Source: a virus
Virus record (IMG/VR): IMGVR_UViG_3300035698_020314
Location: 1 to 32,682 of that record
Strand: one strand, 5' to 3'
DNA length: 32,682 nt
Positions 7,460 through 14,883 of the stretch are shown here, in pieces. The notes below the pieces were generated by a model, which had not been told where the DNA came from, made no database searches, and was given only the letters and a program-made list of their open reading frames with translations. Both the position numbers and the translations under genes were made by a program. Each line of letters begins with the position of its first letter. Positions within the stretch are counted from its first letter, which is position 1.

Positions 7460-7644
7460 CTTTTATTTAAAAATTTATTTTCCCATGCATCACAAATCAT
7501 ACCTTCTCCAACCATGTCGTCCACCTCTCCACACGTTCCAAATTCATGGGGTTCTAAATCATCTTCATACTCAGTTTGATAACTTGTAAATTTTGTACAA
7601 AAAATGCAATCAAACTTATCTGTGGTTTTCCTAAAATTACACAT
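7456..7644 (-). CDS. Small Cys-rich protein, putative zinc binding
   Basis: This 62-residue protein has Cys at 2, 14, 17, 38 and 51. DCIFC forms a CxxC and TCGE and ICDAWE supply further Cys, so a four-Cys metal site is plausible. It is acidic in the middle (EYEDDLEPHEFG). It ends in a four-base overlap with the following gene. No family assigned. Confidence 0.5.
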   Translation of the reverse strand: MCNFRKTTDKFDCIFCTKFTSYQTEYEDDLEPHEFGTCGEVDDMVGEGMICDAWENKFLNKR

Positions 7645-7646
7645 AA

Positions 7647-7853
7647 TTATAAATATTTTGGCAAGTCTTTAGAAGCTTGTTGGCATCCTCGTTCAAACGC
7701 AGCATAACACAGCGCATTACTTGTAGGCAAATAAGGACGCATTGGTGGTATATCAGCTATTTCCAAAAATGAATTTAAGTACCACACCCACCCTTGTTGA
7801 AAGGGGGTTAATGATGCATAGATTCTAGGTGTTATAAAATGGAAAATACTCAT
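7647..7853 (-). CDS. Small protein of unknown function
   Basis: This 68-residue protein is rich in aromatic residues and Pro (FHFITPRIY, FQQGWVWYLNSF, PPMRPYLP). It has no clear membrane segment. Its start overlaps the stop of the lipoprotein gene upstream by four bases. The family is not recognised. Confidence 0.5.
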   Translation of the reverse strand: MSIFHFITPRIYASLTPFQQGWVWYLNSFLEIADIPPMRPYLPTSNALCYAAFERGCQQASKDLPKYL

Positions 7854-8143
7854 GGTATTTTATTTACCATCAATGACTTCCATTCCCAATATAAGTTTAA
7901 GACTTTTTGAGCACTATCTGCTAATTGTTTATATTGATAATTGCGTTGGGTTAATAAATAAATTAAGTCTTTTTGTAATTTAATAGTACTGTCCTTAACA
8001 ACAATAGTACGTCTATTAATGATTTCAATTTTTTCTAAATTACTAGTTATTTCGTTAATCTTCTTTTGAGTATCTTTTTGAGTTGTTAAACAACAAGACA
8101 TAAAAGAAAATAAAAATACAGTAATTAATAATAAATTTTTCAT
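7850..8143 (-). CDS. Putative small lipoprotein with coiled coil
   Basis: This 97-residue protein has a clear N-terminal signal (MKNLLLITVFLFSFMSCC) with a lipobox-like SFMSC, so Cys at about 17 would be lipidated. The rest is a charged helix with coiled-coil spacing. A lipoprotein inside a replication operon is unusual. Some phages use small lipoproteins to block superinfection (T5 Llp), but nothing here shows that. It starts two bases after the RuvC gene. Confidence 0.6.
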   Translation of the reverse strand: MKNLLLITVFLFSFMSCCLTTQKDTQKKINEITSNLEKIEIINRRTIVVKDSTIKLQKDLIYLLTQRNYQYKQLADSAQKVLNLYWEWKSLMVNKIP

Positions 8144-8145
8144 AA

Positions 8146-8733
8146 TTAATTCTTTCTAATAAATTTTAATATCTCTGACTCTTTACAAGCTACGTGATGT
8201 ATTGATAACGAATCAGCCACAGCTTCATCAAAATACTTAACACCAGACCAGGGCGCAGTTTCTTTTAGTTTTTTACCGGAAACTGGAACACTATATAATT
8301 TATCAATCTTTTGAATAGTTTCTAATTTCGAAGCAGAAGCCCTTCCAAATAAAGCTTTCTTAGCATCTCCCTCAGAATACCACTCAATGCCAATTCCGGT
8401 AAACACAGAAACAGTTTGTAGTATTCCTAAAACAGCTCCAACCATTACTGCCGCAGCAGCACTCTGACTTCCGTGGGGTAATTCCGAAACGATGTGTTTA
8501 ATATTATGAGTTTCTATAATACTTTTTAAAGCATTCCCTATTTCAGAAGCCCGACGTACCCGGTCATCCCCTTTTCTTATTCGAAGTTTAGCAGCTTTAG
8601 ATTCTGTTTTAATACACCCCTGAGCGTGGATAGTATTATTCTCATCAATTACTACCCACCCCCACCCTGTCAAGCTTGGATCATTGGCAAGAATATTAAA
8701 TGTTGAAGCTCGTTTTTTATTTCGTTTCTTCAT
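8146..8733 (-). CDS. ruvC: RuvC-like Holliday-junction resolvase
   Basis: This 195-residue protein has the RuvC RNase-H-like fold. D18 lies in NDPSLTGWGWVV, E84 lies in the strand end IVSELPHG, and the C-terminal acidic pair is in FDEAVADSLSI (E170, D174). A basic N-terminal extension of about 10 residues precedes the first strand. Such enzymes cut four-way junctions left by recombination or replication before packaging. It lies with RecA, SSB and the Rad50/Mre11 genes, which fits recombination-dependent replication. Confidence 0.8.
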   Translation of the reverse strand: MKKRNKKRASTFNILANDPSLTGWGWVVIDENNTIHAQGCIKTESKAAKLRIRKGDDRVRRASEIGNALKSIIETHNIKHIVSELPHGSQSAAAAVMVGAVLGILQTVSVFTGIGIEWYSEGDAKKALFGRASASKLETIQKIDKLYSVPVSGKKLKETAPWSGVKYFDEAVADSLSIHHVACKESEILKFIRKN

Positions 8734-8744
8734 TTTATATAATA

Positions 8745-9035
8745 TCAGTTTAAGGTTTCTTCAATTTCACTTAAAATATATTTCATTTCGGGAGACAAAT
8801 AATGATCGTGGTTAGGTTTATCAAAATCTTTAATAGTCTGCCAAATAGTTCTTAACACCAGCGGAAAGTCCTGATGATAAATATCCCTGCCTTTATTATA
8901 CGCTTGTTTCTTTTCGATCTTCTTTTTAACCAGTTTGAAGACGTTAGGGGCGTTTTCTTCCACCCACCTTAATAAAGTCTTATTAGGGATGGGAAGCTGT
9001 TTAATTTTGGCTGATTTCTTAGTTCTTTGTTTCAT
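8745..9035 (-). CDS. Small basic protein of unknown function
   Basis: This 96-residue protein is Lys-rich at the N terminus (MKQRTKKSAKIKQ) and helical afterwards, with LLRWVEENAPNVFKLVKKK. The C-terminal part is acidic. It shares one base with the RecA stop. No family is recognised; it is possibly a recombination accessory by position. Confidence 0.5.
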   Translation of the reverse strand: MKQRTKKSAKIKQLPIPNKTLLRWVEENAPNVFKLVKKKIEKKQAYNKGRDIYHQDFPLVLRTIWQTIKDFDKPNHDHYLSPEMKYILSEIEETLN

Positions 9036-10093
9036 TATCGTTTTTTACGTTTCCGGTCTTTTTTAAATTTATCTTCCACAATTTCCCATAAGTCCATAGT
9101 GGCTTCTTTTAGTTTATTTTCCAAACTATTTTCTTCCACCCAATCAATAGACTCATCAAGACTCTTTTTTAATTTAGTATCACCAAATCCATATACAGAT
9201 AAACCCTGATACATTTTACAAAATTTCAGGTTTTCTCTAATGTCATCTATCCCATAATCAAATAGAATAGTGACAGGGGCAGTCCGGTACGGTTTCCAAA
9301 CAGAACTTTTCTCAACTTCAATAATAACCTCAACACCGCAAGCCCTTTCAACCAGCTTACCTTTTATGGTTTTCTTATCTTTAATCTTTTTGGCATTACT
9401 AAACTTTAAACGTAAGCTTGAATAATACTCAATTGCTTTACCTCCGGGACTAATATGCTTTTTACCAAACATTCCAGCATCTGTGTTTTCCCGTAATTGA
9501 TTAGTGCAAAATAATAATAGGTTTCTTTCAGAAATAACACGGGCACATTTTCTTAAATGCTCACTAAACTCTTTGGCTCGTTTCATTCCCATCTTATCAC
9601 CGTCATCATTATCCATTTCTAAAGAAGTAGACAAAGCTGCCAGAGAGTCCATACAATACCCATTTATTACAGAAGTATTAATATCATCCCAATGGTATAA
9701 AGGCAAAAAAGCATCTGTGACCGTATTAGGTTTATCATGATCCACTTCTTTCCAGTTTAAATCAAACATCTCTGCGAAGTTCTTATTCAATCGAGCCTCT
9801 GGGTCACGAAATTTAACCAAACCACCTTGACGTTGTATGCTACCTGCTACTTCACAAGCCAATACAGTTTTACCACTACCACTTGGCCCAAAGGCTTCCA
9901 CCATAATTCCACCCGGTATTCCACCCCCTCGTTTGCGCCCTCCTGAGATAGCTAAATCTAAAAGTGTTGACCCTGTACTAATAGTGGTTTCTATATTACC
10001 ATCATACTTTTTTTTAACAACAGTTTTCGTTTTAGTTCGGGCTTTTAATTGCTTTTCTAATTTATTTTTATCTCTCTTCATCTTTAAATCCAT
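9035..10093 (-). CDS. recA: RecA-like recombinase
   Basis: This protein of up to 352 residues has the RecA core: TGSTLLDLAISGG, Walker A GPSGSGKT (69-76), the catalytic-Glu strand KFRDPEARLN (E99), and a Walker B-like VINGYCMDSLAAL. A loop segment NQLRENTDAGMFGKK leads to SPGGKAIEYYSSLRL, matching the RecA Q-N-R and GG-A-L pattern. It would form filaments on ssDNA and catalyse strand exchange. A basic N-terminal helix and a Lys/Arg-rich C terminus replace RecA's acidic tail. The ATG at 10081 (MKRDKNK) is an alternative start; either overlaps the upstream gene. Confidence 0.85.
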   Translation of the reverse strand: MDLKMKRDKNKLEKQLKARTKTKTVVKKKYDGNIETTISTGSTLLDLAISGGRKRGGGIPGGIMVEAFGPSGSGKTVLACEVAGSIQRQGGLVKFRDPEARLNKNFAEMFDLNWKEVDHDKPNTVTDAFLPLYHWDDINTSVINGYCMDSLAALSTSLEMDNDDGDKMGMKRAKEFSEHLRKCARVISERNLLLFCTNQLRENTDAGMFGKKHISPGGKAIEYYSSLRLKFSNAKKIKDKKTIKGKLVERACGVEVIIEVEKSSVWKPYRTAPVTILFDYGIDDIRENLKFCKMYQGLSVYGFGDTKLKKSLDESIDWVEENSLENKLKEATMDLWEIVEDKFKKDRKRKKR

Positions 10094-10433
10094 TAGCTAT
10101 TTTTACACGGGTTTCCGCATCAATGCCTTTGTCACAAAGTTCCTGTTTTAAACAATCAACATAATCGTCAAAGGTTTCTTTATTCACAGCTTCAGACTTT
10201 CTTAAAATCCATTTCTTTTTAGCTCTTTGGATTACAAGATTTAGCAGATCATCTTTCTCAATATACCGATCTGACTTAAAGAAACGTTCAACCAAACCTC
10301 GAATAAAGCTTGATTTACTTATTCCTTTAGCCATACAATACAAGGAAATGTACACCCCAATAGGCACGTCCACTTGCGTGCCTACAAAAGATGTTGGTTT
10401 GTTATTTTTATTTGTTTTACTAAGTATTTTCAT
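10068..10433 (-). CDS. Putative ribbon-helix-helix DNA-binding protein
   Basis: This 121-residue protein has a segment from about residue 18 (TQVDVPIGVYISLYCMAKG, then ISKSSFIRGLVERFF). It fits the strand-helix-helix pattern of Arc/CopG/MetJ proteins. A Lys/Arg-rich helical C-terminal half follows. It could be a phage transcription regulator. It overlaps the RecA start and lies just after the SSB gene. The match is by pattern only. Confidence 0.5.
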   Translation of the reverse strand: MKILSKTNKNNKPTSFVGTQVDVPIGVYISLYCMAKGISKSSFIRGLVERFFKSDRYIEKDDLLNLVIQRAKKKWILRKSEAVNKETFDDYVDCLKQELCDKGIDAETRVKIANGFKDEER

Positions 10434-10439
10434 AATAGT

Positions 10440-11369
10440 TTAAAAAGGCAAATCATCATTACCGTTAGCATACTCAGTGCACTTGTCCCAGATTTTACAT
10501 TTTTTACAAACTTTTTTACTGTCCACGTCTTTACCAAATTTAAGACCATTTGGACATTTCATTTTCTTTGGTTTTTTTGTTTCTTCTTTCTTTTCAGATT
10601 TTGAAGATTTGTCACGTTTAGTGCGTTTTGGTTTTTCTTCTTCAGCCTCCTCCTTGAATTTAGCCTCAAGTTCTTGATAACTTAATTCCTTTAAAACCTT
10701 ATCCAGATTAGGTACTTTTTTCAACATTTTTAAATCATATGGTTTCTTCCGGGTTTTAAAATCAATTCGAGAGGCTTTAGCAAATTTGTTATTATTGAAA
10801 ACCTCTTCATCAAATCTAACTTTTAAAGTATGACCCACTTCCAAATCTGGAAAATCTTCAAAGCTTTCATCCTCATCAATTTCTTTGTTTAAAAGAGCTT
10901 GGAAATTAAAAGCCGAAATGTCCGCAATATGAATTTCTTTCTTATGTTCTTTAGAGTCGTGAGGAATTACAATGTATAAATCCCGTTTTTTAGGGCGCAT
11001 AGCATCTGTCTCATCTTTCTCAGCCCCTTCTTTCATTCTCATGTCCCTATATTCACATATTGGGCATTTTTTTCCGAAACTTTTTAAACAAAGAACACTT
11101 TCGTTGTCAGCTCCTACATTACCGTGAACTAAAATAGGACGTTTATACCACTGAGAGCCTTTTAATGCAATACCATCCTTTTCTGACTTATCAGGGTGAT
11201 TGTCATCCGTAATAATGTATGGTAAAATATCCAAATTTACTGTTGCCCCTGCTTCGGGTGCGTATTTATTAACACCATCAGGATAGTTAATATATCCATA
11301 CTTACTTTCACCTTGTCGTGCGGCATCCCTTTTTGTTTTGCCTCTGAAACTACTTTTCTTTTTAACCAT
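10440..11369 (-). CDS. gp32-type ssDNA-binding protein with SSB-like tip
   Basis: This 309-residue protein has the hallmarks of a phage ssDNA-binding protein. A zinc-site pattern H82, C94, C102, C105 closely resembles T4 gp32 (His and three Cys). A mixed strand core follows to about 210, then a low-complexity charged linker rich in Lys and Glu (235-270). A second Cys set is C272, C288, C291 and C297. The C-terminal tip NGNDDLPF is like the DDIPF end of bacterial SSB that recruits partners. Combining a gp32-like zinc core with an SSB-like tip is notable. Neighbours are RecA, clamp loader and polymerase. Confidence 0.78.
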   Translation of the reverse strand: MVKKKSSFRGKTKRDAARQGESKYGYINYPDGVNKYAPEAGATVNLDILPYIITDDNHPDKSEKDGIALKGSQWYKRPILVHGNVGADNESVLCLKSFGKKCPICEYRDMRMKEGAEKDETDAMRPKKRDLYIVIPHDSKEHKKEIHIADISAFNFQALLNKEIDEDESFEDFPDLEVGHTLKVRFDEEVFNNNKFAKASRIDFKTRKKPYDLKMLKKVPNLDKVLKELSYQELEAKFKEEAEEEKPKRTKRDKSSKSEKKEETKKPKKMKCPNGLKFGKDVDSKKVCKKCKIWDKCTEYANGNDDLPF

Positions 11370-11387
11370 AATAATTGAATTTAGTAT

Positions 11388-11885
11388 TTATTTCTTTTTG
11401 TTTCGTTTACTAAGTTTTTCACCTACTTTACGGTTGGAACGTTCCTCAAGGGCTTCACGTTCTGTTTTTAGATTACGGGGAGTGCTTGGCCCAGCAAAGT
11501 ACCTCTGTCCATGTAGAATGATTAAATTTTCCAGCATTGTTTTCCGGGTTACACTGATTTCACGTTTGGCTATTTCTGCTAAATTACATTGATAGACAGC
11601 TTCAACCCAAGCATCTTTAGCCTTTATGTACTTTTTGTGGGTTCTATAAAAAGCCTCCACATTGGCCGCAATTGGTTTAATTCCAACCCCTAAATATGTA
11701 TCAGGGTCTGCATTTGCTTTTTTAACTAAATCTGAACGCACTGTTTTTATATTCTCTTCAGCCAAAGCCTCTTTATGTTTACAGTCAGCCCATTCCTTTC
11801 CGTATTTTAAAGCTAACTCAGCTTGTTGTAGACATTCCACATCTAATGCAGTTTCATCAATTTTTATGTCCTTGTCGTAATCCAT
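11388..11885 (-). CDS. Helical protein, possible recombination mediator
   Basis: This 165-residue protein is all-helical. An N-terminal LDVECLQQAELALKYG stretch precedes a coil, and a characteristic patch ILHGQRYFAGPSTPRNL lies near residues 123-139, followed by a basic tail. I believe this patch recurs in phage proteins of unknown function, but I cannot name the family. Its place next to the ssDNA-binding protein and RecA would suit a UvsY-like loader. That is inferred from position and helical content only. Confidence 0.6.
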   Translation of the reverse strand: MDYDKDIKIDETALDVECLQQAELALKYGKEWADCKHKEALAEENIKTVRSDLVKKANADPDTYLGVGIKPIAANVEAFYRTHKKYIKAKDAWVEAVYQCNLAEIAKREISVTRKTMLENLIILHGQRYFAGPSTPRNLKTEREALEERSNRKVGEKLSKRNKKK

Positions 11886-11886
11886 A

Positions 11887-12117
11887 TTACAAATCTTTTA
11901 ATTGTTTTTTAAAAACGTCTTTAACCTTATTAAGTTTATTTAGTATTACTTTTTTTAGTTCAGCTTTTAGCTCCTCCATATCTTTTTTGCTAAGGAACTC
12001 CAAATCCATTTCATCAACTCCGTCCATTACCTGTGTGTTGATTTTTTTAACGGTTTCATCTGCATTCACTATTTTACCGGAAATATCAACCACTTTTTTA
12101 ACCGTCTTGTTATCCAT
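11887..12117 (-). CDS. Small helical protein of unknown function
   Basis: This 76-residue, highly charged helical protein has a C-terminal coiled-coil-like stretch (MEELKAELKKVILNKLNK). It overlaps the previous gene by eight bases and ends one base before the next start. No family recognised; it may be an accessory to the clamp loader or SSB. Confidence 0.5.
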   Translation of the reverse strand: MDNKTVKKVVDISGKIVNADETVKKINTQVMDGVDEMDLEFLSKKDMEELKAELKKVILNKLNKVKDVFKKQLKDL

Positions 12118-12331
12118 TTAGTTTAAATTTCTTTTTTAATTGTTTAGATTGTTTTTTAACGTTTTCGGAAAGTTTTTGAAATAGTTTTTCTTGTACTTCA
12201 AAAGGGTCTTTATTTCCATACGTTTTACTCAAACCACTTTCAATTTTAACATTGTTATAGTTACCTAAATTAACAGTACAAGAAACAGTACACCAGACTT
12301 TATCATCTTCAATCTTTTTAGTGGATTCCAT
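12110..12331 (-). CDS. Small beta-rich protein of unknown function
   Basis: This 73-residue protein has an N-terminal beta pair (VWCTVSCTVNLGNYNNVKIESGL, described from about residue 12) and a C-terminal Lys-rich helix. The strand pattern VNLGxYxNVKIE followed by a helix is one I associate with small proteins in phage replication modules, function unknown. It sits directly after the clamp loader gene. Confidence 0.5.
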   Translation of the reverse strand: MESTKKIEDDKVWCTVSCTVNLGNYNNVKIESGLSKTYGNKDPFEVQEKLFQKLSENVKKQSKQLKKKFKLNG

Positions 12332-12336
12332 TATTT

Positions 12337-13245
12337 TTAATTTTTAGTCACTGAATAACACGCATAAACTAATCCGGGAAAACCAGAGTTGTAAAAAGGC
12401 TCAACAAACTCTTCAAGAATTAATCCTAATTTGCCGTCATCCTTATTTAAAAGAGTGGAGGATGCATAACCTAAAACATGCCGTCTTATTCCTTCAGCAT
12501 CTTGTCCTTTTAAACCCCGTAATATAGTACTGACGGCTTTCCACGGTTTACTATAAATTAAAGCTTTGCACAATTCAATACTTTGTGATATTTCTTCTTC
12601 AGCTTGTTGTGCTATTTTCTCCCGGTTCTTAGGGTCTGCTGATAAAATAGTTTCTAATAACTGAATGGCAGCTCTGGGATGACCGTGGGACTTTTCAACT
12701 ATTAAGTTTAAAACGTTTTCTTTTACCTCCTCTTTTTCTTTCTTGACTATCTTTTTTAATAGTCCCTTCATTTCATCATCCTTCAATAAATTAACCGTAT
12801 AATGAATACAACGGTCTCTGACTGCTTTTATTAATTTAAGAGGCTCAGTGGTACAAAGAATAAAAACAGAATTAGGTGGTGTATCTTCAAAGGTTTTTAA
12901 AAACCCGTTTTGCGCGTCCCCTGTCAACTTATGAGCCTCATCCAGTAAATATACCCTAATTTTTCCGTTCATAGGTTTAAATTGGGCATCGTTGGCTAAT
13001 TTTCGGGCTGTGTCTATTCCGCGAAAGCTCCCAGAATTGATTTCTTTATAATCGGCTTTAGAGCAACCCATTTCAGTAGCAAGTATTCGAGCCAACGTAG
13101 TTTTACCGCATCCTGTTTCCCCACTAAATAGAAAAACTTGAGGCTTGTCTTTTTTCTTCAACATTCCTTGAATCGAAGAAATCATTTGATCATTCCCTTT
13201 TACCTGATCTAAAGTTTTAGGACGATATTTTTTATATAAACTCAT
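12337..13245 (-). CDS. Clamp loader ATPase, RFC-small/DnaX-like
   Basis: This 302-residue AAA+ protein starts MSLYKKYRPKTLDQVKG, the classic DnaX/RFC opening. It has Walker A GETGCGKT (42-49), Walker B LLDEAHKL (DEAH 102-105), sensor-1-like CTTEP (131-135) and an RDRC at 143-146 where DnaX has the SRC arginine finger. A sensor-2-like GHPRAAIQLLE follows. It resembles T4 gp44 in being a single loader subunit. It would open the sliding clamp encoded at 16106-17128. No separate gp62/delta-like subunit is evident nearby. Confidence 0.85.
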   Translation of the reverse strand: MSLYKKYRPKTLDQVKGNDQMISSIQGMLKKKDKPQVFLFSGETGCGKTTLARILATEMGCSKADYKEINSGSFRGIDTARKLANDAQFKPMNGKIRVYLLDEAHKLTGDAQNGFLKTFEDTPPNSVFILCTTEPLKLIKAVRDRCIHYTVNLLKDDEMKGLLKKIVKKEKEEVKENVLNLIVEKSHGHPRAAIQLLETILSADPKNREKIAQQAEEEISQSIELCKALIYSKPWKAVSTILRGLKGQDAEGIRRHVLGYASSTLLNKDDGKLGLILEEFVEPFYNSGFPGLVYACYSVTKN

Positions 13246-13247
13246 AA

Positions 13248-13484
13248 TTATTTGATTTTAATTACACAATTTTTAGTCAATCCCGGTGGTATTATAAACA
13301 CACAACCCTCTGATTTAACAGTTATTACATCATTGGTTTTCGTTAACATGTTTGCCATTACTTCAATTTTAAAAGCACTCAAATTGTCTTTGGCAATTTT
13401 AAACTTTATAATCTCCACTCCTGTTTGTTTAGAAATAAAGATCACTTTTTTAGTTTTACTCTTTTTAATTTCGTCAGTATCCAT
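13248..13484 (-). CDS. Small beta-rich protein of unknown function
   Basis: I choose the ATG at 13484 (MDTDEIKK), giving 78 residues. It lies four bases after the polymerase stop, while a longer frame to 13547 would run well into the polymerase gene. The protein looks like five or six short beta strands with one helix (AFKIEVMANML). No family is recognised. Its position between polymerase and clamp loader suggests a replisome accessory. Confidence 0.5.
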   Translation of the reverse strand: MDTDEIKKSKTKKVIFISKQTGVEIIKFKIAKDNLSAFKIEVMANMLTKTNDVITVKSEGCVFIIPPGLTKNCVIKIK

Positions 13485-13488
13485 TATT

Positions 13489-14883
13489 TTACATTTTAAT
13501 TTTTTCTTTTTCAGCCCAACTACCGTCCACTGGACATAACTCAGCATCTACATTTAAAGGAACGTTAATCCATTTCCAAGCTTGTTTTAAATCATTACAA
13601 GTTACGCAACGAATTACTTTTAAAATATGCTCTAATTCAGACGGGTGCACATCCAAAACAATAGCATCATGAATTTGCCCTATTATACGGGTTTTCCATT
13701 TCTCCCTTTTCATTATTTCAGTAAGTTCTATAAAAGACCATAAAAGACAATGAAACGCAGAACCCTGTACTGGATAATTAGTAACTTCATTGCACCTCAT
13801 TAAACCTTTACAAACAAATCCAGTCTTTAATGAAACATAGCCCTTTTTCTGGTAATCTTTCCAAGCCTTTTCTTTCCATTCTTTATATTTTGAAAAACGA
13901 TCTTCCCAAAAATGTTTTTCTATTTTCTGAATATGGTTTTCAAAAGCTTTATAAGATTCAATTCCATTTTTAATTAAGTGGTCTGAAATAGTTCCTTTAT
14001 CTAATTTAATTCCTTGACCTTTTTTCCATTTACCTTTAGAAAGCTTACACCAACCAACCGCCAAAGAATCTGCATTGTTTTTATAGTAGTCGCCATAGAA
14101 TTGAGGAAATACAAAACCGTTTTTAGCAGCTTTACGTAAAGTGGAATGGGCTTTAGAATCTTCATTAAATTTCTTTAACATGAATATTTCTTTAGCCATA
14201 TCAGCGTGCATATCAGAAGCAGGATTATTTAAGTATTCTAACATTACAGGGTCTTGGTGATAACAAGCTCCAATAGAAACTTCTAAACCGGAGTAATCAG
14301 CTTCCAATAATTGATGCCCCTTTCTTGGATAAATAGCTTTTCTACATATCTGTTGTGATTCAAAATCCCTATTTGGTATATTCTGAAAATTAGGATTAAA
14401 ACTTGATGAGCGATATGTTACCGGAAAAGCCAAACCAAAAGATGGATGGATATAACCCTCCACTGTTTCCCTCGCAAATCCTTCTAAAAAAGTATCACGA
14501 AGTTTTTTATATTTTTGAGCTTTTATTAGAATATTTAATTCAGGGATATTTAACAATTTCAAAGTCTCTTCACTAGTGCTACCCAAACCAGATTCAGTGA
14601 ATTTAGTTATGGGTATTTTTTTAACACCGTAAATAAAACCGCGCAATTGAGCATCTGAATATATATTTAAAGTTCCTTTACTGGTATGTTGCCAGTGTCT
14701 ATAAAATTTAGTTGTTTTAAACTCTTTTTCAAGTTTGTCTATTTTTATAGTTAACTCCTTTTGCGTTTTTTTAATATATTTCGTGTCTATTCTAAAGCCT
14801 TGTTTTTCTGCTAAATGTAAAGCTAAAGTTCCATCATGAAATAGTCGGTAAGCTTCTTTGGTAATTGGTAATGATTTACTCAT
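13489..14883 (-). CDS. Family A DNA polymerase, polymerase domain only
   Basis: With the ATG at 14883 the protein has 464 residues. Motif A is LLEADYSGLEVSIG (D196). Motif B is R250-KAA-K254 followed by FVFPQFYG, and motif C is QIHDAIVLDV (H405, D406). RSSSFNPNFQNIP precedes motif A as in other Pol I enzymes. It has no 3'-5' exonuclease; that domain is in the upstream gene, overlapping here by 8 bases (ATGAGTAA). The spacing in motif B seems one residue longer than in E. coli Pol I. TTG (14913) or ATG (14901) are alternative starts. Confidence 0.85.
   Translation of the reverse strand: MSKSLPITKEAYRLFHDGTLALHLAEKQGFRIDTKYIKKTQKELTIKIDKLEKEFKTTKFYRHWQHTSKGTLNIYSDAQLRGFIYGVKKIPITKFTESGLGSTSEETLKLLNIPELNILIKAQKYKKLRDTFLEGFARETVEGYIHPSFGLAFPVTYRSSSFNPNFQNIPNRDFESQQICRKAIYPRKGHQLLEADYSGLEVSIGACYHQDPVMLEYLNNPASDMHADMAKEIFMLKKFNEDSKAHSTLRKAAKNGFVFPQFYGDYYKNNADSLAVGWCKLSKGKWKKGQGIKLDKGTISDHLIKNGIESYKAFENHIQKIEKHFWEDRFSKYKEWKEKAWKDYQKKGYVSLKTGFVCKGLMRCNEVTNYPVQGSAFHCLLWSFIELTEIMKREKWKTRIIGQIHDAIVLDVHPSELEHILKVIRCVTCNDLKQAWKWINVPLNVDAELCPVDGSWAEKEKIKM

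Noticed and set aside
13485-13547. Longer N terminus for the small gene at 13248
   Set aside because: It would run into the polymerase coding end, while ATG 13484 gives a natural four-base gap.
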